From Paracoccaceae bacterium (GTDB lineage Bacteria; Pseudomonadota; Alphaproteobacteria; Rhodobacterales; Rhodobacteraceae): a stretch of DNA of 5,200 nt. Positions 1 through 5,200 of this stretch are shown one piece after another (within the stretch, counting starts at the first letter, position 1; every line of letters starts with the position of its first letter). The notes below the pieces were generated by a model, which worked only from the letters and a program-made list of their open reading frames with translations, was not told the DNA's origin and did not search any database. The position numbers and the translations under genes are program-made. The stretch lies in contig NVUP01000002.1 in the NCBI GenBank assembly GCA_002401945.1, forward strand, positions 5,103 through 10,302, in the 5' to 3' direction.

Positions 1-2799
1 GAAACAGTGGAAAGTGCGCGTTCGGTTGAGCTGGTGCCGGACCGAAAATTTATCCTGCCCGAGCTGCCGCCCTACCCCGGCGGGCTGCATATTCGACGCG
101 CGGATCTGCCCAGCCCCGAGATTGAGACCCGTATTCGCGCCAAGCTGAAGGCGGTGCGGACCTTTGCCGAGGCCAATCCGATTGATCACCGCATCTATGA
201 CCTGCCCAAGGCCAGCTTTGGTTTTGTCACCACCGGTAAGGGCCACCTTGATCTGATGGAGGCGCTGCGACTGTTGGGGCTGGATGAAGCCGCCTGCCGT
301 CGGTTGGGCATCGATATCTACAAGGTTGGCATGGTCTGGCCGCTGGCCCGCGCGCAGGCGCTGCGGTTTGTGCGCGCCAAGCAAGAGGTGCTGGTTGTTG
401 AGGAAAAACGCGGCATCATCGAGAGCCAGTTCAAGGAGTATTTCTATGACTGGCCCGGAGATAAGCCCGAGAAGATGACCGGCAAATACGACAGCCAGGG
501 CGAGCCGCTGGTGCCCTGGACCGGCGAGTTGAGCCCGCTGCTTCTGGTGCCCATTGTGGCGGCACGGCTGAACCGGTTCTTTCCCGGTGAAAACCTGCCG
601 GCCAAGGCACGGGCGCTGACCGACATCCCCCCCATCCTGCTGAACATCCCCGGCGCCACCCGCACGCCGTATTTCTGTTCGGGCTGCCCGCATAACACCT
701 CGACCAAAGTGCCCGAGGGCAGCAAGGCGAACTCGGGCATTGGCTGCCATGTGATGGCCAGCTGGATGGACCGCGAGACCGGCGGCTATGCGCAGATGGG
801 TGGCGAAGGGGTGCCCTGGGTGGCGGCCTCGATGTTCAACGGCGGCAAACATATGTTTCAGAACCTGGGCGAGGGCACCTGGTATCATTCCGGCTCGCTG
901 GCGATCCGCCAAGCGGTCGCGGCACAGACCAATATCACCTATAAAATCCTCTATAACGATGCGGTTGCGATGACCGGTGGTCAGCCGGTGGACGGGCCGG
1001 TCAGCGTGGCGGGCATTGCCCTGACCAGCCGCGCAGAAGGGGTACAGCGGATTGCGCTGGTGTCGGATGACATTGGCAAATTCAGCCGCGCCGATTTCCC
1101 CAGTGGCACCACGTTTCACGACCGCGCCGCACTGGATATGGTTCAACGCGAGCTGCGCGACATCCCCGGTGTCACCGTGCTGATTTACGAGCAGGCCTGC
1201 GCCACCGAGAAACGTCGGCGTCGCAAGCGCGGTACTTTGGATGACCCCAAACGGTTTGCCATTATCAACGATCTGGTCTGCGAGGGCTGCGGCGATTGCT
1301 CGGTTGAATCCAATTGCTTGAGTGTCGAGCCCAAAGACACCCCCTTTGGCCGCAAGCGCAAGATCAACCTGTCCAGTTGCAACAAGGATTTCTCGTGCCT
1401 GAACGGGTTCTGCCCCAGCTTTGTCACCGTTGAGGGCGCCACCCGGCGTAAGAAACAACCTGCTGGGCTGGATGCGGCGAAATTGGTCGCTGATCTGCCC
1501 ACCCCGGATTTACCCGCGCTAGATACGCCGTTTGATTTGCTGGTTAACGGCGTCGGCGGCACCGGTGTGGTCACCGTCGGGGCGCTGATCACTATGGCGG
1601 CACATTTGGAGGGCAAAGGCTCCAGCGTGTTGGACTTTACCGGGTTTGCGCAGAAATTCGGCACTGTGCTCAGCTACATTCGAATTTCGTCCTCACCGGA
1701 TGATGTGAACCAGGTGCGCATTGATGTGGGCGCAGCGGATGCGGTGATTGGCTGTGACGTGGTTGTCAGCTCAGCTCACAAGGCCTCGGCGCATTATGGT
1801 CCCGGCACCCGCATCGTGCTGAACCGGGCAGAAATGCCTACCGGAGATTTGGTGCTGCGCCGCGATGCGGATCTGAAAGTGGGGCTGCGCGAGCAGGCCA
1901 TTGCCGAGGTGGTCGGCGCCGAAAACCTCAGCGGATTTAATGCCAACGAGGCCGCCGAGGCACTGCTGGGCGATGCGGTCCTGGCCAATGTGATGATGCT
2001 TGGCTTTGGCTGGCAAAAAGGTCTGGTGCCGGTCTCTGCCACGGCACTGGACCAGGCAATTGTGCTAAACGGAGTTGCGGTGGAGCAAAACCGCCTGGCG
2101 CTGGCTATTGGCCGCGCCATGGCGGCTGATCCCGGTCTGGTACAAGACCATTACAACGAGATCCCGGACGCGGTGGAAACGCTGAGTGATATGATCGAAC
2201 GCCGGGCCAGTTTTCTCACCGGCTATCAGGATGTCGCCTATGCCAAGCGCTATACCGAAACCCTGTCCCACTTCCGCGACTCTCTGCCTGAGGATGTTGC
2301 CGAGGACCTGACCCTTGCAGCGGCAAAATCACTGTTCAAACTGATGGCTTATAAGGATGAATACGAGGTGGCGCGACTGCTGACCAGCCCCGCCTTCGCG
2401 CATCAGATCGACGCCGAATTCGAGGGGGATTTCAAGGTCCATTACCACCTCGCGCCGCCGCTTCTGAGCCGCAAAAAGGATAGCAGGGGCCGTCCGCTGA
2501 AACGTGCCTTTGGCCCATGGCTGCGGCCTGCGATGACACTGCTTACCAAGGGTAAGCGCCTGCGCGGCAGTTGGTTCAACCCCTTTGGCTATCACGCTGA
2601 GGCCCGACTGCACCGCGACCTGTTAGCCTGGTACGAGACAGCTTTGAAACAGGTTACCCAAGGCTATGGCGCAGATCATCATGAATGTTGCCTGAAAATT
2701 CTCTGCGCGCCGATGGAGATCCGCGGCTATGGTCCGGTGCGGCAACAGACGGCAGAAAGGGTGCAAACTGAAATCAACGCCGCGCTTGCGGCGCTTTAA
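1..2799 (+). CDS. Indolepyruvate (arylpyruvate):ferredoxin oxidoreductase, fused alpha-gamma type, 5'-truncated by window edge
   Basis: The frame is open from base 1 to TAA at 2797-2799 (932 residues). Fused family members usually have about 1,130-1,170 residues, so roughly 200-230 N-terminal residues lie outside; the GTG at 7 is an internal Val, not a start. The enzyme oxidatively decarboxylates indolepyruvate or phenylpyruvate to the arylacetyl-CoA, reducing ferredoxin in the cytoplasm. Visible in order: the end of the N-terminal pyruvate-oxidoreductase-like part; the thiamine-diphosphate domain (about 665-1190) with CSGCPHNTST near 676 and GEG at 868-876 followed after 26 residues by Asn 955-957 (NDAVAMTGGQ); an iron-sulfur segment with Cys codons at 1279, 1288, 1297, 1315, 1378, 1396 and 1411; a gamma-type domain starting with NGVGGTGVVTV at 1546 and DFTGFAQKFG near 1633; and a C-terminal extension (about 2170-2790) typical of the fused form. 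In Phaeobacter a homologue (ior1) is linked to phenylalanine conversion to phenylacetyl-CoA; the substrate here is inferred. The family is clear. Confidence 0.95.
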   Translation, partial: ETVESARSVELVPDRKFILPELPPYPGGLHIRRADLPSPEIETRIRAKLKAVRTFAEANPIDHRIYDLPKASFGFVTTGKGHLDLMEALRLLGLDEAACRRLGIDIYKVGMVWPLARAQALRFVRAKQEVLVVEEKRGIIESQFKEYFYDWPGDKPEKMTGKYDSQGEPLVPWTGELSPLLLVPIVAARLNRFFPGENLPAKARALTDIPPILLNIPGATRTPYFCSGCPHNTSTKVPEGSKANSGIGCHVMASWMDRETGGYAQMGGEGVPWVAASMFNGGKHMFQNLGEGTWYHSGSLAIRQAVAAQTNITYKILYNDAVAMTGGQPVDGPVSVAGIALTSRAEGVQRIALVSDDIGKFSRADFPSGTTFHDRAALDMVQRELRDIPGVTVLIYEQACATEKRRRRKRGTLDDPKRFAIINDLVCEGCGDCSVESNCLSVEPKDTPFGRKRKINLSSCNKDFSCLNGFCPSFVTVEGATRRKKQPAGLDAAKLVADLPTPDLPALDTPFDLLVNGVGGTGVVTVGALITMAAHLEGKGSSVLDFTGFAQKFGTVLSYIRISSSPDDVNQVRIDVGAADAVIGCDVVVSSAHKASAHYGPGTRIVLNRAEMPTGDLVLRRDADLKVGLREQAIAEVVGAENLSGFNANEAAEALLGDAVLANVMMLGFGWQKGLVPVSATALDQAIVLNGVAVEQNRLALAIGRAMAADPGLVQDHYNEIPDAVETLSDMIERRASFLTGYQDVAYAKRYTETLSHFRDSLPEDVAEDLTLAAAKSLFKLMAYKDEYEVARLLTSPAFAHQIDAEFEGDFKVHYHLAPPLLSRKKDSRGRPLKRAFGPWLRPAMTLLTKGKRLRGSWFNPFGYHAEARLHRDLLAWYETALKQVTQGYGADHHECCLKILCAPMEIRGYGPVRQQTAERVQTEINAALAAL
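2778..2793. terminator. Candidate bidirectional terminator hairpin at convergent gene junction
   Basis: A perfect 6-bp inverted repeat, CGCCGC (2778-2783) and GCGGCG (2788-2793), flanks the 4-nt loop GCTT. On the + strand it lies in the last codons of the oxidoreductase (Asn-Ala-Ala-Leu-Ala-Ala) and is followed by CTTTAAA. On the - strand it begins two bases after the TetR stop codon and is followed by TTGATTT. There is no intergenic gap, so transcripts from both sides would meet here, and a hairpin with T-rich flanks on both strands fits a shared terminator. The T tracts are short, and GC-rich alanine codons could form such a repeat by chance. Confidence 0.4.
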
Positions 2800-3461
2800 A
2801 CGTCCCAGAACTGCAGCGAATACTCGGTAAACTCTTCCATCTCTCCCGGAGCAGGCTCACAGCCGGTGAAAACCTTCAGGTACTCGGGCGTCATGGTCAG
2901 ACGGTACTCTCCGCTTTCGTTCAGGCCCGCCATATCATAGCCAAGTTGCATGTAATACAATACCTTGGCGCGGGCCAATGCCTCCCCCTCCGAAAAATCG
3001 TAGCGCTGGAACATCTGGGTCAGCGCCTCAACCCGTCGCGTGTCAGAGCGATCCAGCAAGTTGCGCACCGGCCCCGAACGGCGCGCCCAATCGCGCACCG
3101 CAAAATCCAACGCTGTATTGAACAGCTCGGGGTTGGCAGTGCAGCGCCAGACGTTCAGCACAGCGGCGGTCACCGTCTCAGCAGTGGCATTGGCCTGGCC
3201 AACCATCCCGGCGGTATTGGTCTGCTCCCAGGTTTTCAGCAGCGTATCCAGCAGATCCTGGCGCGATTTGAAATACCAGTAAAACGAGGACCGCGACACC
3301 GCCATTCGATCTGCCAGTGCCAGCACTTTGACCTGTTCGACCCCATGCGAGATCAACACATCCATCGCCACATTCAGCCAATCATCGCGAGTCACTTTGA
3401 TATTGCCAACCAAGGGCTTTAACTTGGGGTCGTCCCGGCGCAGGATTGGTTTCTGGGGCAT
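2796..3461 (-). CDS. TetR/AcrR-family transcriptional regulator
   Basis: A 221-residue protein, at the upper end of the usual TetR size. Residues about 24-70 form the N-terminal three-helix DNA-binding domain: VTRDDWLNVAMDVLISHG, then the helix-turn-helix LALADRMAVSRSSFYWYFKS (47-66) with the hallmark FYWYF followed by RQDLLDTLL. The rest is an alpha-helical ligand-binding and dimerisation domain (about 75-221), too diverse to name a ligand. ATG at 3461 is chosen because GAGAGGA lies five bases upstream. A charged tail of about 20 residues precedes the HTH domain (MPQKPILRRDDPKLK). It is convergent with the oxidoreductase, sharing TTAA with its stop codon, and lies 37 nt downstream of the GST gene on the same strand, so co-transcription with the GST is likely. 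Regulating the GST, the oxidoreductase or itself is an inference from position only. Confidence 0.92.
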   Translation of the reverse strand: MPQKPILRRDDPKLKPLVGNIKVTRDDWLNVAMDVLISHGVEQVKVLALADRMAVSRSSFYWYFKSRQDLLDTLLKTWEQTNTAGMVGQANATAETVTAAVLNVWRCTANPELFNTALDFAVRDWARRSGPVRNLLDRSDTRRVEALTQMFQRYDFSEGEALARAKVLYYMQLGYDMAGLNESGEYRLTMTPEYLKVFTGCEPAPGEMEEFTEYSLQFWDV

Positions 3462-3466
3462 GGAAG

Positions 3467-3473
3467 TCCTCTC
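3467..3473 (-). promoter_or_regulatory. Shine-Dalgarno site of the TetR gene
   Basis: The - strand reads GAGAGGA followed by CTTCC and ATG, giving a five-base spacer. This fixes the start at 3461. It lies inside the 37-nt gap after the GST stop codon, so a GST-TetR transcript could be translated independently for the regulator. Confidence 0.75.
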
Positions 3474-3498
3474 GCATCATTCTACTGTGGTCGGATGC

Positions 3499-4128
3499 TC
3501 ATATCTGAGCACTCGGACGGGCTTTAATCGCCGCATGCCAAGTCAAAGTGGCGTTGTTTTGCTCAGGAATTCGCATTTTGATAACCCGAGCAAACTCAAC
3601 AAACACAAAGGCGCTGATATCGGCCAGGGTAAATTTGTCGGTGGCCAGATAGGTGCTGGCTTGCAGCCTATGCTCCAAAAGTTCAAAAAACTTTCTAGTG
3701 CGTTCCAAGCCACGTGCAGCCAATTCCGGAAGCTGCGCATAGCCCACCGGGCCCGGTATGGCACGCCCTTCGAAAAACGGATTGGTGTTGCGCAGCGCCT
3801 CGGCAATGGGCACCCCGCCCTGCTGCTCGGCTATTGCGTTCCACATCAGCACCAGGCCTTTTTCCTGAGCGCTCTCTCCCATTAGCGGCGGTTCGGGATG
3901 CATGGCCTCCAGATAAGCAGCAATGCCAAGATTTTCGGTCAGGGCCGTGCCCTCATCGGTGACCAGAACAGGGACCGTGGCGCCAGGGTTCACGGCCTGG
4001 AATGCCGCATCCAGCTGCTCGCCCTTGGCGATCGAGATGTCGTGGCTTTCAATCGTCAGGCCCTTCTCAGAAATAAACATCCGTGCCCGGCGTGGGTTGG
4101 GGGCGGTCGAGCAGTCGTAAAAAATCAT
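3499..4128 (-). CDS. Glutathione S-transferase-like protein
   Basis: A 209-residue cytosolic-type GST, the usual family length. The N-terminal thioredoxin-like domain (about 1-75) starts MIFYDCSTAPNPRRARMFISEKG. It holds the conserved Val-cis-Pro at V52-P53 and the glutathione gamma-glutamyl-binding turn at E65-N66 (LTENLGIAAYLE), where many GSTs have E-S. The C-terminal all-helical domain (about 85-209) contains KFTLADISAF (165-174), the N-capping box/Asp motif of the GST fold, and ends in ARPSAQI. Ser7 and Cys6 near the N-terminus could be the glutathione-activating residue; which one acts cannot be told from sequence. The frame extends to ATG 4146 and TTG 4155, but ATG 4128 fits the family N-terminus, and AGGA lies 11 nt upstream, a slightly long spacer. 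Substrate unknown; detoxification or a ring or thioether step in aromatic metabolism are possibilities. The TetR gene follows after 37 nt. Confidence 0.9.
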   Translation of the reverse strand: MIFYDCSTAPNPRRARMFISEKGLTIESHDISIAKGEQLDAAFQAVNPGATVPVLVTDEGTALTENLGIAAYLEAMHPEPPLMGESAQEKGLVLMWNAIAEQQGGVPIAEALRNTNPFFEGRAIPGPVGYAQLPELAARGLERTRKFFELLEHRLQASTYLATDKFTLADISAFVFVEFARVIKMRIPEQNNATLTWHAAIKARPSAQI

Positions 4129-4197
4129 TAACTTAATATTCCTCATCGTGAACAATTTAGACCCAGCCTAGGCAGCAAACGCGCTGTCCGACAACCT

Positions 4198-4225
4198 AGT
4201 ATAGCGCCAACAGACCTTGGGTCCA
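4198..4225 (-). promoter_or_regulatory. Candidate sigma-70 promoter for the GST-TetR unit
   Basis: On the - strand, TGGACC (4225-4220, four of six matches to TTGACA) is followed after 16 bases by TATACT (4203-4198, five of six matches to TATAAT). Transcription would start near 4190, giving a leader of about 60 nt before ATG 4128. A small dyad, GACC-TTG-GGTC (4213-4223), overlaps the -35 side and could be half of an operator. The rest of the gap 4129-4358 shows only the weak hairpin noted separately and no coding sequence I can support. Confidence 0.4.
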
Positions 4226-4310
4226 GATCAGTGGGCGAGATCACGCCTGAAAGCGCGCCAATCGAAACGGGCCGACTGGTCCGCTTGTTCACAAAACCTG
4301 CGCCAAACAA

Positions 4311-4335
4311 CGATGGGCGCCCGTGCGAACCATCG
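4311..4335 (-). terminator. Weak candidate terminator downstream of methyltransferase
   Basis: A 6-bp inverted repeat CGATGG (4311-4316) and CCATCG (4330-4335) encloses a 13-base GC-rich loop. On the - strand it is followed by TTGTTT. It begins about 23 nt past the methyltransferase stop codon. The stem is short and the loop large, so this is only a position-supported guess. Confidence 0.25.
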
Positions 4336-4358
4336 GCTACCGCCGTCAGCCAAAAACG

Positions 4359-4847
4359 TCACCGTCGATAGATAAAACAGCGCCCTTTGACCGCGTTTGC
4401 GGGTAGCGCCACTTCGGTCAGGGTTTCAAAATACATCCGGTCAGACGAGACCATCAGCCCTCCCGGTGCCATCAACGGCTCGATAAGCGGTGAGACCAAG
4501 CGGGCAAAGGCATTGTTCTTTTCCCGGTTGTGGCCACCCAGATCGGCGTGCACCAGGCTGGCGATGGGGCCAAACCGGGTCAAAGAGTCAGGCAGGGTTT
4601 GGCGCACGTCTCCCAGGATCACCCGATCCTCAGGCGGGGTGCTGTCTGGGTGCGAAGCCACCGCGCGCTCGAACACATAGATATCGCGCCCCTCGATATA
4701 ACGGCGCATATGGTGATAGGTGCGGCCATTGCCCAAACCCAGCTCAAACGCCGGACCCTTCATCGCCGCAGTTTCAGCAATTGCAAAATCCAGACAGGCA
4801 CGCTGCGACACCATTCGGTCAATAAACAGATCAAGACGGGACGGCAT
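4359..4847 (-). CDS. Small class I SAM-dependent methyltransferase
   Basis: A 162-residue protein. ATG 4847 is chosen because AAGGAG lies seven bases upstream; the frame stays open to 4946, but those extra 33 residues include the ribosome binding site and a hairpin and look non-coding. The Rossmann-type SAM pocket shows motif I FELGLGNGRTY (34-44), an acidic end of beta-2 in YVFER (57-61, Glu60 likely binding the ribose hydroxyls), motif III VILGDVRQTLP (76-86), and motif IV-like LVHADLGGHNREKN (98-111). MAPGGLMVSSDRMYF (126-140) is the typical post-motif strand. The N-terminus MPSRLDLFIDRMVSQRACLDFA is a helical cap. It resembles the small alphaproteobacterial family I know as Methyltransf_17, named from memory; no biochemical substrate is known to me. 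No signal peptide or membrane segment. It stands alone on its strand and is divergent from the ABC gene. Confidence 0.88.
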   Translation of the reverse strand: MPSRLDLFIDRMVSQRACLDFAIAETAAMKGPAFELGLGNGRTYHHMRRYIEGRDIYVFERAVASHPDSTPPEDRVILGDVRQTLPDSLTRFGPIASLVHADLGGHNREKNNAFARLVSPLIEPLMAPGGLMVSSDRMYFETLTEVALPANAVKGRCFIYRR

Positions 4848-4854
4848 GAGCAAA

Positions 4855-4860
4855 CTCCTT
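4855..4860 (-). promoter_or_regulatory. Strong Shine-Dalgarno site of the methyltransferase gene
   Basis: The - strand reads AAGGAG followed by TTTGCTC and ATG, a seven-base spacer that is near ideal. It decides the start at 4847 against the upstream in-frame ATG at 4946. Confidence 0.85.
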
Positions 4861-4864
4861 TTGG

Positions 4865-4883
4865 CCCGAAAATCCGTTTCGGG
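4865..4883 (-). repeat. Perfect inverted repeat (5'-leader hairpin) upstream of methyltransferase
   Basis: Arms CCCGAAA (4865-4871) and TTTCGGG (4877-4883) are perfectly complementary over seven bases around a five-base loop. The hairpin ends four bases before the Shine-Dalgarno sequence of the methyltransferase, within its probable mRNA leader. It could be an operator-like dyad or an RNA stem that modulates ribosome access. It does not match any SAM or SAH riboswitch pattern that I recognise. No clear -10/-35 pair was found on either strand in the gap 4848-5078. Confidence 0.55.
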
Positions 4884-5065
4884 TTTATGCCGCCCGGTGT
4901 GGCAGAGAGCTCGGTCAATGTGTAGCGCAACAAAACGTCCTGCCACGCGCCGGCGCCAACCTGTGGTTTAAAAGTGCCTTAGCGCTGAAATCCCTTTGTC
5001 ATGCAGGTGACCGGGCAAATGGAGTTTGACTAGACCGGCCCGAGCACGCGATGGTGGCAAAAAAC

Positions 5066-5114
5066 GAGGGGAGAAATCATGACAGCGGCACAACAGCTGG
5101 TTGGGTGGGCCTGA
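5066..5114 (+). other. Possible 11-codon leader ORF with ribosome binding site, abutting the ABC ATPase start
   Basis: GAGGGGAG (5066-5073) lies five bases before ATG 5079, which opens MTAAQQLVGWA and stops at TGA 5112-5114. The next codon, in the same frame, is the ATG of the ABC ATPase at 5115. The frame is closed upstream by TAG at 5031, so it is not the tail of a longer gene. It may be a translated leader that hands ribosomes to the ATPase start, or the original N-terminus of the ATPase interrupted by a stop. The peptide has no run of a single amino acid that would suggest classical attenuation. Confidence 0.4.
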
Positions 5115-5200
5115 ATGCGGCCTTTGCTGTCAGTTGAAAATCTCAGTATTGGCTTTGGCGGTGGCGAACCGGTGGTTCGCAACGTCAGTTTTGAAGTGCG
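5115..5200 (+). CDS. ABC-transporter ATP-binding protein, N-terminal fragment (3'-truncated by window edge)
   Basis: Only 28 codons are visible: MRPLLSVENLSIGFGGGEPV, then VRNVSFEV. This is the standard opening of an ABC nucleotide-binding domain: LLSVENLSIGFG is beta-1 with the A-loop aromatic Phe14 that stacks on adenine, and VVRNVSFEV is beta-2 before the Walker A loop, which would lie just past the window edge. The wording is most like ATPases of dipeptide/oligopeptide or nickel-type importers (DppD/OppD-like), but a substrate cannot be assigned. The start at 5115 has only GGGTGGG as a poor ribosome binding site, whereas a much better one serves the short frame at 5079. The gene may therefore depend on translational coupling, or the start may need revision. 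It is divergent from the methyltransferase, and no permease or binding protein is visible. Confidence 0.8.
   Translation, partial: MRPLLSVENLSIGFGGGEPVVRNVSFEV

Noticed and set aside
7..9. GTG at base 7 as start of the oxidoreductase
   Set aside because: The frame is open to base 1, there is no ribosome binding site, and the visible product is about 200 residues shorter than the family, so it is an internal codon.
1185..1664. Long antisense open frame (159 codons) inside the oxidoreductase gene; similar ones at 444-740, 1771-2016, 1794-2120 and 2329-2613
   Set aside because: They are shadows of high-GC codon bias on the coding strand; the products lack recognisable domains while the + frame has a full set of family motifs.
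3328..3885. Plus-strand open frame of 185 codons spanning the TetR/GST junction
   Set aside because: It is antisense to two genes with clear domain motifs and itself shows no recognisable fold or ribosome binding site.
4129..4155. Longer GST starts at ATG 4146 or TTG 4155
   Set aside because: Neither has a ribosome binding site, and the extra residues precede the normal GST N-terminus, which begins at the Met codon at 4128.
4848..4946. N-terminal extension of the methyltransferase to ATG 4946
   Set aside because: The extension covers a strong Shine-Dalgarno site and a perfect hairpin, and the internal ATG at 4847 has ideal spacing and a family-like N-terminus.
4947..4956. Perfect 10-bp palindrome GCGCCGGCGC
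   Set aside because: Short pure-GC palindromes are expected by chance in DNA this GC-rich, and no second copy or promoter context supports a site.
4490..4971. Several overlapping plus-strand frames opposite the methyltransferase
   Set aside because: They are antisense shadows with Arg/Pro-rich low-information products; the - frame carries the SAM-binding motifs.
4996..5031. TTGTCA (4996) or TTGACT (5026) as -35 boxes of an ABC-gene promoter
   Set aside because: No acceptable -10 hexamer occurs at 16-18 bases downstream of either.

Overview
The window is GC-rich, densely coded DNA. Protein sequence and gene style (a fused indolepyruvate:ferredoxin oxidoreductase, a GST starting with an MIFYDC-type motif, a short stand-alone methyltransferase) suggest a marine alphaproteobacterium of the Rhodobacterales/Roseobacter group. 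That placement is an inference from remembered homologues; no search was run. I see no mobile elements, CRISPR arrays, tRNA or rRNA genes, or long repeats.

Layout. Bases 1-2799 (+) hold the C-terminal four fifths of a very large arylpyruvate:ferredoxin oxidoreductase whose start lies left of the window. It runs tail to tail into a TetR-type regulator (2796-3461, -); the two stop codons share the tetranucleotide TTAA, and a perfect GC-rich hairpin sits on the junction. Upstream of the regulator on the same strand, 37 nt away, is a glutathione S-transferase-like gene (3499-4128, -) with a plausible sigma-70 promoter near 4198-4225, so GST and regulator probably form a two-gene unit. A gap of about 230 bp then separates a 162-residue SAM-dependent methyltransferase (4359-4847, -), which has a strong Shine-Dalgarno sequence and a perfect hairpin just upstream of it. 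A second gap of about 230 bp separates the methyltransferase from a divergent ABC-transporter ATPase (from 5115, +) that is cut by the right edge. The ATPase start directly abuts the stop of an 11-codon reading frame that has its own good ribosome binding site.

How the genes may work together. The oxidoreductase would turn arylpyruvates from aromatic amino acid breakdown into arylacetyl-CoA. The TetR protein, beside both this gene and the GST, is the obvious candidate local regulator, but nothing in the sequence proves its target. The methyltransferase and the transporter look like a separate divergent module. Overall this is an ordinary chromosomal region. The points most worth a second look are the stop-abutting upstream frame before the ABC gene, the two perfect hairpins, and a Glu in place of the usual Asp in the thiamine-diphosphate motif. 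I found no convincing undescribed system.
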